A stretch of 64,000 bases of DNA. It comes from JADJPO01 sp963724535. GTDB lineage: Bacteria > Actinomycetota > Actinomycetes > Actinomycetales > Kineosporiaceae. Where the stretch lies: the NCBI GenBank assembly GCA_963724535.1, contig CAVRVD010000017.1, forward strand, positions 62,001-126,000, read 5' to 3'. Shown in pieces: positions 43,946 to 54,060 of this stretch; positions within the stretch are counted from its first letter, which is position 1, and every line of letters starts with the position of its first letter. Below the pieces are notes generated by a model. That model made no database searches. It had not been told where the DNA came from and saw only the letters and a program-made list of their open reading frames with translations. Both the position numbers and the translations under genes were made by a program.

Positions 43946-44988
43946 CGACGGGGGCTCCGCTGCGACGGCGCACCGGTACCGGCCCCGGGCGCCACGGTGT
44001 GCCGGGCCTGGACGGCGCGTAGCCGCTCCCGCACGGCCTCGGCGAGGTCCGGCGGGTCGAGGACGACGACGTCCGGTCCGTAGCCGGCCAGCTCCTCGGC
44101 GAACCGGGCCACGTCCCCCACGGGCAGCTCGAGCAGGTCGGCACCCGTCTCGCGGGCGTCCGGGCGCACCCGCAGTGCCATGGCGCGTTGCGGTCCCAGG
44201 CGTAGCCGCGCCGTGCGGGAGTCCGACTCGCCGCGACCGCGACCAACCATCGCGGCCGGGTCGATCCCCTCCGGGACGACGACACTGCCGGCCGAACCGA
44301 TCCGTCGCACTGGCAGCTGGATCCGGGACAGCCGGAACACCCGGGGGGCCTGCCGGTCCAGGTCGCGGCCGACCAGGTACCACCAGCCACCCCGGTTGGT
44401 CAGCGCCCAGGGCGCGACCCGGCGTTGTTCCACCGGCGGGGCGTGCGCAGGTGTCCCGCCGTCCTGTGCCGGCCTCGCCCGGATCGGCTTGCGGTAGCCG
44501 AAGCCGACCGGCACGCCGTCCCGAGTCGCCGCGTAGAGCGGTTCGAAGGCCGCCTCACCCGCGCGGACCCGCGGCTCCAGCCCGGCCAGGCGCTCGGTGT
44601 CCACACCCACCCCGAGCGCCTTGAGCTTGACCAGCGCGCGGGCGGCCGGGCCGGCCAGGGTGGCCTGCTGCCAGACCCGGCTGGCCAGGGCCAGCACCGA
44701 GAGCTCGACCGGGGTCAGCTCGACCAGCGGCAAGGGGTAGGCGTCCCGATCGATCCGGTAGCCGACCTCGTCGTCGAACCAGGCCTCGTAGCTGCCGGTC
44801 ACCAGCGGCACCCCGAGCTCGCGCAGATCCTCCTTGTCCCGCTCGAACATCCGGTCGAACGCCTCGGTGGACTCGCAGGCCTCGTACTGCGGCACCGCAT
44901 GCCGGATCTGCTCCTTGGCCAGCCAGCGCCGGGTTGCCGACAGCGCGATGACCAGGTTGAGCAGCCGTTCGGTACGGTTCGTCGACAT
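43942..44988 (-). CDS. pafB: WYL-domain regulator PafB
   Basis: 348 residues from an ATG at 44988. HTH domain (TERLLNLVIALSATRRWLAK, FDRMFERDKEDLRELGVPLV), then a WYL domain with GGWWYLVGRDLDRQAPRVFR and a WCX domain at the end (LELPVGDVARFAEELAGYGP). It acts with PafC. In mycobacteria pafA (Pup ligase) precedes pafB; here the upstream neighbour is a divergent DUF3866 gene, so the pair is separated from pafA. Confidence 0.93.
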   Translation of the reverse strand: MSTNRTERLLNLVIALSATRRWLAKEQIRHAVPQYEACESTEAFDRMFERDKEDLRELGVPLVTGSYEAWFDDEVGYRIDRDAYPLPLVELTPVELSVLALASRVWQQATLAGPAARALVKLKALGVGVDTERLAGLEPRVRAGEAAFEPLYAATRDGVPVGFGYRKPIRARPAQDGGTPAHAPPVEQRRVAPWALTNRGGWWYLVGRDLDRQAPRVFRLSRIQLPVRRIGSAGSVVVPEGIDPAAMVGRGRGESDSRTARLRLGPQRAMALRVRPDARETGADLLELPVGDVARFAEELAGYGPDVVVLDPPDLAEAVRERLRAVQARHTVAPGAGTGAPSQRSPRR

Positions 44989-45078
44989 CGTCGACGACGC
45001 TACCCGAGCCGCGGGCCCGGACAGCGTCCATCCACAGGCCCGACCCAGCGGGACACCGGGCCGGCGGAAGGGGCCGCG

Positions 45079-46206
45079 GTGATCCGCTGGCGCGAGGGCC
45101 AGGTGGTCAGCCTCGACCGGGACTGGCCCGGCGCCCAGGAGTGCACGGTCGAGGTCCTCGACCAGGCCGCCGGGACGCGGAGGCAGGTGCGTGCCCTGGC
45201 CTACCCGGGGCTCGTCGGCCCGCTGCGCGTCGGCGAGGCCGTGCTGCTGAACACCGCCGCACTGGAGGCCGGGCTCGGCACCGGGGGCTACGCCTTGGTG
45301 GTCGCGCCGCGGGACCGGCTGCCGGCCCTGGCCGAGGTGGACGCGCGGTCCGGGTCCACGGCACCCGGCCACCTGGTCAAGGCGCGCTACACCCCGTTGC
45401 AGACCATGGTGCTCGGCGTCGACGAACCGGACTCCCCGCACCACGACCTGCTGCGCGAGGCCGATGACCTGGCCGGGATGCCGGTGGTGGTCGCCGACCT
45501 GCACTCGGCGCTGCCCGCCGTCCTGGCCGGGGTGCGCAGCCGACGGCCGGACCTGCGTGTCGCGTACGTGATGACGGACGGCGCGGCGTTGCCGGCCTGG
45601 TTCTCCCGGACCGTGGCGGGGCTGCGCGAGACCGGGTGGCTGGCGTCGTGCATCAGCACCGGCCAGGCCTTCGGCGGCGACCTGGAGGCGGCCACGGTGC
45701 ACACCGGGCTGCTCGCCGCCCGACTGGTGGTCGAGGCCGACGTGGCGGTGGTCGCCGCGGGGCCGGGGGTGCTCGGTACCGGCACCCGGTGGGGGTTCAG
45801 CGGGGTCGAGGTGGGTGAGTCGGTGAACGCTGCGGCCACGTTGGGCGGGCGCCCGGTGGCCGCACTGCGGATCTCCGGCGCCGACGTGCGGGAGCGACAC
45901 CGCGGGGTCTCCCACCACAGCCTGACCGCGCTGGGCCGAGTGGCCCTGGCCCGGTGCGACGTCGTCGTCCCAGTGCTGGAGGACGTCGACGCACCGCTCG
46001 CGGCCCGGGTCCGGGACCAGGCGCGTGGGCTGGGCGCGCCGGCTGGGCGGCACCGGTTGGTCGAGGTCGACCTGACGGGGCTGGCGGCGGCGCTGGCCAC
46101 CTCGCCGGTGCCGTTGTCGACGATGGGCCGGGGCCTGGACGAGGACGCGCCCGCCTTCCTCGCCGCGGCGGCGGCCGGCGCCCACGCCGCGGACCTGGCG
46201 GCGTGA
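45079..46206 (+). CDS. DUF3866 family protein
   Basis: 375 residues from a GTG at 45079 with AAGGGG 6 bases upstream. A beta-rich N-terminal part (VIRWREGQVVSLDRDWPGAQ, LRVGEAVLLNTAALEAGLGT) leads into a Rossmann-like body (YTPLQTMVLGVDEPDSPHHD, RVAYVMTDGAALPAWFSRTV, STGQAFGGDLEAATVHTGLL, VAAGPGVLGTGTRWGFSGVE). This matches my memory of the DUF3866 actinobacterial family commonly found near pafB. No function is known. Divergent from pafB by 90 bases and convergent with the large-protein operon. Confidence 0.82.
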   Translation: MIRWREGQVVSLDRDWPGAQECTVEVLDQAAGTRRQVRALAYPGLVGPLRVGEAVLLNTAALEAGLGTGGYALVVAPRDRLPALAEVDARSGSTAPGHLVKARYTPLQTMVLGVDEPDSPHHDLLREADDLAGMPVVVADLHSALPAVLAGVRSRRPDLRVAYVMTDGAALPAWFSRTVAGLRETGWLASCISTGQAFGGDLEAATVHTGLLAARLVVEADVAVVAAGPGVLGTGTRWGFSGVEVGESVNAAATLGGRPVAALRISGADVRERHRGVSHHSLTALGRVALARCDVVVPVLEDVDAPLAARVRDQARGLGAPAGRHRLVEVDLTGLAAALATSPVPLSTMGRGLDEDAPAFLAAAAAGAHAADLAA

Positions 46207-46229
46207 GCGCGCCCGAGGACGCGACGGCG

Positions 46230-49200
46230 TCAGGGGGCGACGACCTCGACGCTGCGCATCGCCACCTGCGGCGAGGCCCGGACGACGTCGCTCAGCCCGG
46301 CGCCGACCGGCGCGGGGGTGCCGGGCCCGGCGTGCACCATCGCCAGCAGGAGCAGTCGCGTGCCGGGGACGACGCCGCTGAGGTCGAGGTCGAACGAGAC
46401 CACGCTCGGCCGGCTCACCTCCGGCGCCACCGCGGGACGGCGGATCGACACCACCGGGTCGGCCACCGCGTACCCGGCCGGGAGCGCGGCCGCGGGCAGC
46501 GGCCCGCCGCCGGCCGGAGCCGCGGCCATCGCGGCCTCGATCGCCGCAGCGGCGGCCGTGAGCAGGATGCCCGGAAGCACCGGCCAGTCCGCCGGGTCCG
46601 GCGGGAGCGGCAGGGTGAGCAGCAACACCGCCACCCCGGCCGCCGGCTGCCCGACCGCCCCGCGATGGTGCACGCACACCTCGACCTTCGACGGGCCCGC
46701 GCGCAGCGCCACGCTCGCCGGTGACACCGCCGCCGCCATCGGCCCGCCCGGGCGCGGCGTCGGCTCGCCCACGATCCGCTCCACCAGGTCCAGCTCGGTC
46801 GGCCCGCCGTCCGCCCACGGGTCGGACCAGAACCCGGCCTGAACGTCGGCGTGGTTCCACAACGCCTGGTCGACACGGGCCTGGTCGGACATCCCCCGCG
46901 CCACCCGGATGGCGCGCAAGCGCCGTCTGAACGTCGCTGTCCACCGCCCGTCGGGAACGACCAGGGGATCGATGGCGTGCAGCGCCGTCTGCACCGCCCA
47001 CAGCTGGAAGCGATCCTGCGGCCTGCGGGTCCAGGGCGCCGCCGCGGTCATCGGCGGCGCCGGCGCCGGGGAGCTGGGCGCCGGGCGGGCCCGGATGTCC
47101 GGGCTGGCATGCCAGCCGAACGTGCCCACCGGCGTGCCGTCCGGGTGTGGGGCGGGCTGCCCCGTGCCGGTGCGGAAGTCCCGGGCCCGGGCATCGGTCC
47201 AGTCCAGGTGCCACTCGGCGTCCACCGCCGCCCGCCCCCGCTGCGGATCCTCCATCGGGGTCGGCAGCAGGCGCCGGGCGTCGTACGGGTGCGCCCGCAG
47301 GTAGGTCAGCGGCGCCAGGTCGGCGTCCACGTCGACCTCCCACACCCCTCGCGACTGCAGCGCGGCACGCATCAGCCGCACCGTCCCGGCGCCGTCCGGC
47401 GTGGGGTAGGACACGATCTCCAGATCCTGGACGGCGGCCTCGGGCAGCCCGTTGACGAACGGGTCCCAGTGCCACGTGGGCGCGGCCGCCGTCCCCCCGA
47501 GGGTGCCCTTGAAGACCCCCACCGAGGTGCCGACGTAGACCACCTCCGGGTGGGCCGGGTCGACCACCACGGCGTAGGCGGTCGCCCGGACCCCGGCGCC
47601 GCCCGGTGCGGGACTGCCGAGCGTGGTCGGGTGCCAGGTGCCCGTGCCGTCGAACCACCACAGCGGGTCCAGGGGGTTCGCCGTCGCCACGTACAGGCTG
47701 CCGTGCGGACCGTTGCCGTTGTCGTGCGCCGCGAGGTCGTTGAGGCTGCCCTGGGTCGGCAGGTCCGGTCCGGCTGCGGCGCCCACCACGGGCGGCGCGG
47801 CGAGGCGGCGGTAGATCCGGGTCCGCCGCCAGCGGCCGTTCCCAGGATCGCGGTCCAGCCGATGGACCGAGCCCCACATCATGGCGTACAACCGGTTCTC
47901 GCCGGCCCAGCGCAACACCCGGATCCCGGGCGCCCAGGTGTCGACCGTGCCGGCCGGCATCGGTCCCGGGGGGATCACGTCGGTCGCGGTGTCGGGGGCG
48001 TCACCGGCCCGCGGGTCGGTATGCGAGGGCAGGGTGACCGCATCCACCCGGAACACCCCGGCGCCGGCGTCCAGGCGGGTGTTCAGCCAGCGCTCGGAGT
48101 ACCAGACCCTGGTGGTGCCCACCGCGAGCTGGGTCACCCCGTCGCCGGCCCGACGGATCACCGCGGGGTTGGTGTAGAAGCGGGTCGCGTTCTGCTCGGT
48201 GACCTGGGGTGCGTTCGCACCGGTCCGCCAGGTGGGGTTGCGGACGGCACCGCTCTGGTCGATCCAGGTGACCTGCGTGCCGTTGACGAAGTAGCGCTCC
48301 GAGGCTCCCGGGTCAAAGGTGACACCGCCCCCATCGCCGGAGGTGCTGGCGCGACACCACACGCTCTCGCCGATCCGCATCTGGATGCCGTTGTCGTGGA
48401 CCCCGGCCAGCACCACACCCGGATGGGTGGGGTGCGAGCCGACGAAGCCGGGTTCGGTGACCCCCAACCCCGCCGCCCGGGAGACGTAGCTGAGCGCTGC
48501 ACCGTCCGCGGTCGAGCGCCAGACGCCGCCGTCGCAGCAGACCAGGACGTGTCCGGCGCCGGCTCCTCCCGGCTGGATCCAGCGCAACCGGTGCACGTCC
48601 GGGTGCACCTCGGCGCCGACCCAGCTCGCGTCGAACTGGTTGCCGCCGACGTAGGTCGTCCGCCAGGAGTTGGCCCCGATCGGCGGCGGCAACCGCAGGT
48701 TGAACCGGTACAGGGCCGCCGCCGGCGAGGCGGTGTCGATGCTGCTGGTGACCGAGGCGCCGCCGATCATGATCCGCTGCGGGTCGGCGGGATCGACGGC
48801 GATCGCCATGTCGTACTCGGACTGCCCCGGTGAGCCGCCGAACAGCTGGCCCGGCAGGATGGTCACCCGGCGCGCCGCGGCATCGCCGTCCACCCGCCAC
48901 AGGCGGGGGGCGTTGACCAGGGCGTACAGGACCGTCGGGTCGGAGGGCGCGCCGGCCAGCGCGATCCGCAGCAGCCCGGTGCGTCCGGCCACCGTGCTGG
49001 CACCCGGCAGGTCGACCCGGACGAACGGCCCCGCGGGGCCGTTGTCGCTGCGCCACAGGCCCTTGATCCGCTGGTCGACGTTGGCCCCGGCGACCGCGAC
49101 CCAGAGCCGGTCCCCCGCGGCCGTGCGGACCCAGACCACGTCGGTCACCACGGCACCGAGGCTGCCCGGCCCGGTCGGTGGTTCCCAGGCGGCGACGGTG

Positions 49201-50036
49201 ACCAGGCTCCACGGCTCGCCCACCGCGGCCGGGTCGCGCACCATCAGGCCGCGGGTCGTCGCGGCGACCAGCCGCCGCGGGGTCGCCGGGTCCTCGGCGA
49301 GGCTGAACACCCCGGCGCCGAGCAGGCCGGGGTCGGGCGCGTTCGGCTGGGCCTCCCTGGTCCACGGGTCCGCGCCGGGATTCGCCCGGCCGGCGCTGAC
49401 CGGTCCGACGGCGTGCAGGACCCCGACGCCTCCGTAGTTGGCGATGTAGCCGAAGTCGCGCGGCTGGACGGCCGGGTGGGCCTCGCCGGTGGCCAGCCAC
49501 ACCTCGTCGAGGGCGACGTCGCCGCCCGCGTCGAACCGGACGTGCACCGCGCCGCAAGCCAGCGTCGACGAGGCGACATTGACCGACGGCAGCGGGGAGG
49601 TGGTGTACTGCGCCACCGGCTCCCAGGTGGCGCCGGCGTCGCCGGAGTACCACAACCCGCCCAGGGCGGACGCCGCGTACAGCCGGTTCCCGTCGGCGCT
49701 GACCGCCACGTCGCGAACCCGGCCGGCGACCCGCGGGTCGGCGTCCCCGCTGCCGCGCAGGGTGCCGCTCGGGCCCAGGGGAAGCCAGACCCGGCCCGGC
49801 GTCGCCGGAGCCAGCCCGGCCAGGGGGGGTGCCGCTGCGGCCCGCACCGTCCTCACGCCGCGCCGCCGCGCCGCCGCCACCCGGTCGGCGGCCGCCTCCG
49901 ACATCTCCAGCGCCTGCGTCGTCTCGGTCGAGCCGAGGATCTCGGCCCCGGCGTTGCGGCCCGCGACGAAGGCGCGGCGCTGCGCGGACAGACCGCGCCG
50001 CCGCCTCGGCACCGCCGGCCAGTCGTAGCGGCTCAC
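46230..50036 (-). CDS. Large beta-propeller (BNR/YVTN-like) protein, giant-gene operon
   Basis: 1268 residues from a GTG at 50036, overlapping the upstream gene by 4 bases. A helical start (about 1-80) is followed by repeated propeller blades: GRVRDVAVSADGNRLYAASA, GLWYSGDAGATWEPVAQY, RIALAGAPSDPTVLYALVNA, AVDPADPQRIMIGGASV, VLVCCDGGVWRSTADG, VVDPAHPEVVYVGTSVGVF, a BNR/sortilin-like signature. The last about 120 residues (SKVEVCVHHRGAVG onward) look like an immunoglobulin-type domain. No signal peptide or membrane helix is seen. The last gene of the five; convergent with the DUF3866 gene (23-base gap). Binding or structural role likely; no enzyme motif recognised. Confidence 0.72.
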   Translation of the reverse strand: MSRYDWPAVPRRRRGLSAQRRAFVAGRNAGAEILGSTETTQALEMSEAAADRVAAARRRGVRTVRAAAAPPLAGLAPATPGRVWLPLGPSGTLRGSGDADPRVAGRVRDVAVSADGNRLYAASALGGLWYSGDAGATWEPVAQYTTSPLPSVNVASSTLACGAVHVRFDAGGDVALDEVWLATGEAHPAVQPRDFGYIANYGGVGVLHAVGPVSAGRANPGADPWTREAQPNAPDPGLLGAGVFSLAEDPATPRRLVAATTRGLMVRDPAAVGEPWSLVTVAAWEPPTGPGSLGAVVTDVVWVRTAAGDRLWVAVAGANVDQRIKGLWRSDNGPAGPFVRVDLPGASTVAGRTGLLRIALAGAPSDPTVLYALVNAPRLWRVDGDAAARRVTILPGQLFGGSPGQSEYDMAIAVDPADPQRIMIGGASVTSSIDTASPAAALYRFNLRLPPPIGANSWRTTYVGGNQFDASWVGAEVHPDVHRLRWIQPGGAGAGHVLVCCDGGVWRSTADGAALSYVSRAAGLGVTEPGFVGSHPTHPGVVLAGVHDNGIQMRIGESVWCRASTSGDGGGVTFDPGASERYFVNGTQVTWIDQSGAVRNPTWRTGANAPQVTEQNATRFYTNPAVIRRAGDGVTQLAVGTTRVWYSERWLNTRLDAGAGVFRVDAVTLPSHTDPRAGDAPDTATDVIPPGPMPAGTVDTWAPGIRVLRWAGENRLYAMMWGSVHRLDRDPGNGRWRRTRIYRRLAAPPVVGAAAGPDLPTQGSLNDLAAHDNGNGPHGSLYVATANPLDPLWWFDGTGTWHPTTLGSPAPGGAGVRATAYAVVVDPAHPEVVYVGTSVGVFKGTLGGTAAAPTWHWDPFVNGLPEAAVQDLEIVSYPTPDGAGTVRLMRAALQSRGVWEVDVDADLAPLTYLRAHPYDARRLLPTPMEDPQRGRAAVDAEWHLDWTDARARDFRTGTGQPAPHPDGTPVGTFGWHASPDIRARPAPSSPAPAPPMTAAAPWTRRPQDRFQLWAVQTALHAIDPLVVPDGRWTATFRRRLRAIRVARGMSDQARVDQALWNHADVQAGFWSDPWADGGPTELDLVERIVGEPTPRPGGPMAAAVSPASVALRAGPSKVEVCVHHRGAVGQPAAGVAVLLLTLPLPPDPADWPVLPGILLTAAAAAIEAAMAAAPAGGGPLPAAALPAGYAVADPVVSIRRPAVAPEVSRPSVVSFDLDLSGVVPGTRLLLLAMVHAGPGTPAPVGAGLSDVVRASPQVAMRSVEVVAP

Positions 50037-53000
50037 GACGCCCCCTCCGGCCCATCGGGCACCGGGTTCGGGTCGACCCGGATCCAGCCCTCGCGCAGGA
50101 CCGACGTCCGGTCCGGCAGGAGCGCGGCCTGGGTGGCAGCGAGGATCGCGTCGTCCCGCCAGGACAGCGGGCCCTCGCGGGAGGTGAGGACCTGGCGCTC
50201 GCCGAGGGCGGAGACGGTGGGCAGGCGCACCTCGCCGGGATCGACGAGCACCGGTCCCACGCGCACCGACGGCGACAGCCTCTCCAGCCCGCCGCTGAAC
50301 CAGGCCCGCGACAGCCGCAGCGCCTGCCGGGGGACGACGCCCGCGGTCACCGTCAGCGCGGACCCGGGCAGCATCAGCAGGGTGAGCAGCCGCGGCGTGC
50401 CGGGGTGGAGCACAAGCTCGGCGTCCGTGGCCAGGTAGGGGTGGTCGATCGGGTCCGGCGTCGGCAGGGACGACGTCGTCCCCCACGCGCCGAGGTAGCC
50501 CTTGCCCCTGCCGGCCTCCAGCGCGGCGTCCCGGACGACCTTGTCGACCACATGGCAGCGCCGGTAGTCGTCGTCGACGAACCAGCCGAGCACCCCGTCG
50601 TCGGTGCGGGTCAGCTCGCCCAGACGTACCCGCACACCCGCCCGGGCGAGGTCGGCGAACGCCCGCGCCCGCGCCGTCCGCTGCTCATCGGTGAGCGTCA
50701 GGTCGTCGAGGTCGTCGGCGACGTCCAGCTCGACGGTGAGCCGGACGACCGCTACCGGGCGGCCGACCACCGACGCCAGGCCCGACGAGCCCGCACCCGC
50801 TACCGGGTCGACCGTCCACAGCGTGGTGTCCATCGCGCGCAGGAACGCCGACAGCGCGGACTCGCGCGGGCCGTGCGGACCGACGTCGTCCGCGGGCCGG
50901 CCGGCCCGGGCCCGGGCGTCGGCGCCGACCATGCCCGCGGCGAGCAGCCCGAGTGGGGCCTGCTCGGCGGTCAGACCCTCACCCGGCGCGGCGTCCGCAG
51001 GCAGCGGCCGGCCGGGGGCGCACTCCCACATCACGCCGCCGCCGCGGGCGTCGACGGACAGCTCGCCCAGGGGGGTTCCGGCGGCGCCGAAGACCTCGAT
51101 CGACTCGTCGACGTGGTCGGGTAGCAGGAAGCCGACCACAGGGCTGATCTGCTTGTCCGGCTCCACCTCGTCGACGACCGCGTCGACGGCAGCGGCCGGG
51201 TCGGTGGCGGCGGCGTCGACGAACCGGGTCAGGCAGCGCACCGCGGCCGAGAACCGCGGCGCACGGGCCAGGGCGCCCGGGCGGCCCGGCACCGCGGACC
51301 GGGCCGGCACCGCGACGCCTCCGGGGCCGTCCAGCCCGTCCAGATCGAGCACCCGGCCGAAGGCGTCGACGACCCGCGCCCCGGTCAGCCGGACCGACCC
51401 GGCGCTGAGCAGGCGGGGCAGATCCACCGGGGTCGGCGCCGCGACGTCGCCACGGTCGTCACGCAGGCGCAGCGCACTCGACGGCAGGCCGAGCAGCGCC
51501 CGCCGGACGCCGTCCAGCGCCCCACCGAGCAGGTCCAGCGCGGCGGCGTGCCGGCCGAGCGCGGCCAGCCGGGCCTGCGTCGCCTCGTCGGCCTCGCCCT
51601 GCCGGTTGCGGTCGCGGGCCGCCTCCTTCTCGAGCCAGTCCCGCACCGCCCCGGCCAGCGCCGTGCCCGGTGCGGTGGTGAGCGGGCAGCGTCCGGAGAC
51701 GATGACGGGGTCCGGTTCGGGCGGCGGCCCGTCTGGGCCCTGCTCAAGGTCGACCGGGCCGAGTTGCCAGCCGGTCAGGTCGTCGGCCGGAGCGACCTCG
51801 GCGCGCCACTCCAGCCACATCGGGACCCACGGCTGGGCCCACGCGGTGAGGGCGACGAGGTCGGGCTCGACACCCTCGAGCAGGGAGTGCCGGCGCAGCA
51901 GCTCGCTGATCCGGGCCTGCACCGGGTCGAGGTCGCCGCGGCCGAGGGTCAGCTCGGCACCCGCCTTGCCGAGGTAGCCGCCGGAGGGGTCGAAGCGCAG
52001 GGCGAGCTCGACGCCGAGCCGCTGCCCGGCCGGGGCCCGGGGCACTGTGCGGCCGCCGGCGCGGACCGCGACCCCGGTCAGCCACTCCACCAGGTGCGGG
52101 GAGAGCAGCAGCGCCTCCCGGGCCAGCGCCAGGCTCTCGGTCGGGACCGCGCCGCTGCCGAGCGTGGGCAGCAGGTCGCCGCCGGCGACCAGCCCGGCGT
52201 ACCCGCGCACCACCTGCGACCCGCGCCGGCAGGCGAGGCGCTCGTCCGGGTCGGCCCGACCGTCCCCGCCGTGCCGCAGCCCGCGGCCGGCGCCGACCAG
52301 CCCGACCACCGGGTCGAGCGGGATGTACCGGCGGGGGGCCGGGCGCTCGACGAGCTGCTCGCCGGCCTGGGGCGGCCGCGAGGCCGGAGCGCCGGCGGGC
52401 TTGCCCTTCGGCGGCGGGGTGGTCCCGGCGACCACCCGGCTGACCTTCTCGGCGCGCGGGTCGGCGACCGGCGGCGGCTGCTTGGTCAGGGCCTCGGCCC
52501 GCAGGCGGGTCAGCGACGAGGGCTCCTCGCGAAGCAGTGCGCCCTTGATCGCCGCGTCGGTGACGAAGACCAGCCGGCCCGGCGCGCCGGACCGGTCGGA
52601 GGCGGTGGGCCGGCCCGGCCGCGGCGGGACGGCGGCGCGACCGGTGAGCACCCGGTCGACGATCGGTGGCTCGCGGGGGTCGACGGCCGCGAAGCCCGCG
52701 GTGTGCGACCGCTCGTCCATCGCGACCAGCCCGTTCGGGTCGGACAACTGCGCGACGAGTCCGCCGGACAGCGCCGACAGCAGCCGTTCGAGCGCGAGGC
52801 GCTGACTCCTCTCGAGGTCACCCGCGGCACCGATCGCGGCGGCGACCAGGTCGTCGACGTGCTCACCCAGGGTCAGCGCGACGGCGTCGCGCTCCGGGCG
52901 CAGGTCGACGTCCAGGCCGCCCCCGGCCGGCGGCAGCGGCACGGACAGGACGGCACCATGGAGCAGGGTCGACGCCTCGACGCCGATCCCCCGCCCGGTG

Positions 53001-54058
53001 ACCCAGCGACCGGCCTCCCGGGCCAGGCTGAGGGCGCCGATCGACTGGAACGCCGAGGTGGTCGAGGCCTGGTAGGCCGGCCGGGACAGGTTCTCCGGCC
53101 CGATCGCCCGGGCGGCGGCCCGGACGCCGTCGCGCCGGAAGGCGCTGCCCGACCCGGTCGGCAGCCGGTCGCGCACCGGTAGGCCGAGGTCGGCCAGCCG
53201 GCCGAGCGGACCCTGCTGCTCGGTGTGCTCGGCGCCGCCGCCGGTGGCGATCCGCCAGCCCAGCTCGCTGGTCCGTTCCGCCAGGCCCCCCTCGGTTCGG
53301 ATGCCGTCGAGGGGGTCGAGCTCGGGGTCGGACCACCAGCCGACGACGAGGTAGGTCGCGGCCGCTGCGGCCGGACCACCGGGCAGGGCGCCGCCCAGCT
53401 CGGGGTCGGCCGTCACGTCGTCCAGCGGGTCGTGCCAGGCGAAACGCCCGAAGCTCGCGTCGTAGGCGCCGGTCCAGGTCAGCGACCCGCCGGCGGTCCC
53501 GGTCAGTTCCTCCGGCGCCAGCAGCCGGGCCGCCGGCAACGCCAGCGGGTCGCCGTCCGGTCCGGTCGCCAGGTCCCGGACGGTCCCGGTGGCGGCGTCG
53601 ACCAGCCAGCCGCGCACGTGCGCTGGGCCGTCCCCCGTGGCCGGGGCGAGCAGGCGCACCACCGCCCAGCGGTCCGGCAGGGCCGGCAGGTCCAGGCCGC
53701 CGCCGGCGCGGCCCCGCGGGTCCTGGAGGCGGCCGCGCAGCAGCCCGTCCGGCAACGCCCACTGCAGGTGTACCCCGGCCGCGCGCCGTCCCGGGGTGGC
53801 CAGCGGGTCGGGGCCGTCGACGACGGCGGTGTCGAACTCGTGGCCGGGCGAGAGCGGACCCGGCAGCAGCACGGCGTCGTCCCCGCCGCCGGGGACGACG
53901 AGCGCCTGGACGTCGACCGGCACCAGCACCCGGGACTCGCGCAGCAGGTCGGTGTCCCAGGTGGCGATCGCGGCGAGGTCGACGTCGGTGCGGGCCAGGG
54001 CGCTGAACCGCTCCGTGGTCTGGGCCTTGAGCACCAGCTCCGGCTCGTAGGCGACCAT
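50033..54058 (-). CDS. Large protein of unknown function, giant-gene operon
   Basis: 1341 residues from an ATG at 54058, two bases after the stop of the preceding gene; its stop overlaps the next start (GTGA). The N-terminus (LLRESRVLVPVDVQALVV) and AGVHLQWALPDGLLRG look like beta-rich domains, WAVVRLLAP recurs in style, a basic linker lies at about 525-570, and the C-terminal 200 residues (LRLSRAWFSGGLERLSPSVR) are again beta-rich. No signal peptide or membrane helix, few cysteines, no catalytic motif. I do not recognise a family. Coupling implies stoichiometric production with its neighbours. Confidence 0.65.
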   Translation of the reverse strand: MVAYEPELVLKAQTTERFSALARTDVDLAAIATWDTDLLRESRVLVPVDVQALVVPGGGDDAVLLPGPLSPGHEFDTAVVDGPDPLATPGRRAAGVHLQWALPDGLLRGRLQDPRGRAGGGLDLPALPDRWAVVRLLAPATGDGPAHVRGWLVDAATGTVRDLATGPDGDPLALPAARLLAPEELTGTAGGSLTWTGAYDASFGRFAWHDPLDDVTADPELGGALPGGPAAAAATYLVVGWWSDPELDPLDGIRTEGGLAERTSELGWRIATGGGAEHTEQQGPLGRLADLGLPVRDRLPTGSGSAFRRDGVRAAARAIGPENLSRPAYQASTTSAFQSIGALSLAREAGRWVTGRGIGVEASTLLHGAVLSVPLPPAGGGLDVDLRPERDAVALTLGEHVDDLVAAAIGAAGDLERSQRLALERLLSALSGGLVAQLSDPNGLVAMDERSHTAGFAAVDPREPPIVDRVLTGRAAVPPRPGRPTASDRSGAPGRLVFVTDAAIKGALLREEPSSLTRLRAEALTKQPPPVADPRAEKVSRVVAGTTPPPKGKPAGAPASRPPQAGEQLVERPAPRRYIPLDPVVGLVGAGRGLRHGGDGRADPDERLACRRGSQVVRGYAGLVAGGDLLPTLGSGAVPTESLALAREALLLSPHLVEWLTGVAVRAGGRTVPRAPAGQRLGVELALRFDPSGGYLGKAGAELTLGRGDLDPVQARISELLRRHSLLEGVEPDLVALTAWAQPWVPMWLEWRAEVAPADDLTGWQLGPVDLEQGPDGPPPEPDPVIVSGRCPLTTAPGTALAGAVRDWLEKEAARDRNRQGEADEATQARLAALGRHAAALDLLGGALDGVRRALLGLPSSALRLRDDRGDVAAPTPVDLPRLLSAGSVRLTGARVVDAFGRVLDLDGLDGPGGVAVPARSAVPGRPGALARAPRFSAAVRCLTRFVDAAATDPAAAVDAVVDEVEPDKQISPVVGFLLPDHVDESIEVFGAAGTPLGELSVDARGGGVMWECAPGRPLPADAAPGEGLTAEQAPLGLLAAGMVGADARARAGRPADDVGPHGPRESALSAFLRAMDTTLWTVDPVAGAGSSGLASVVGRPVAVVRLTVELDVADDLDDLTLTDEQRTARARAFADLARAGVRVRLGELTRTDDGVLGWFVDDDYRRCHVVDKVVRDAALEAGRGKGYLGAWGTTSSLPTPDPIDHPYLATDAELVLHPGTPRLLTLLMLPGSALTVTAGVVPRQALRLSRAWFSGGLERLSPSVRVGPVLVDPGEVRLPTVSALGERQVLTSREGPLSWRDDAILAATQAALLPDRTSVLREGWIRVDPNPVPDGPEGAS

Positions 54059-54060
54059 GC

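Noticed and set aside
44989..47877. N-terminal extension of the pafB frame to 1311 residues
   Set aside because: The frame happens to stay open through the antisense of DUF3866 and part of the propeller gene; PafB homology begins at the ATG at 44988.
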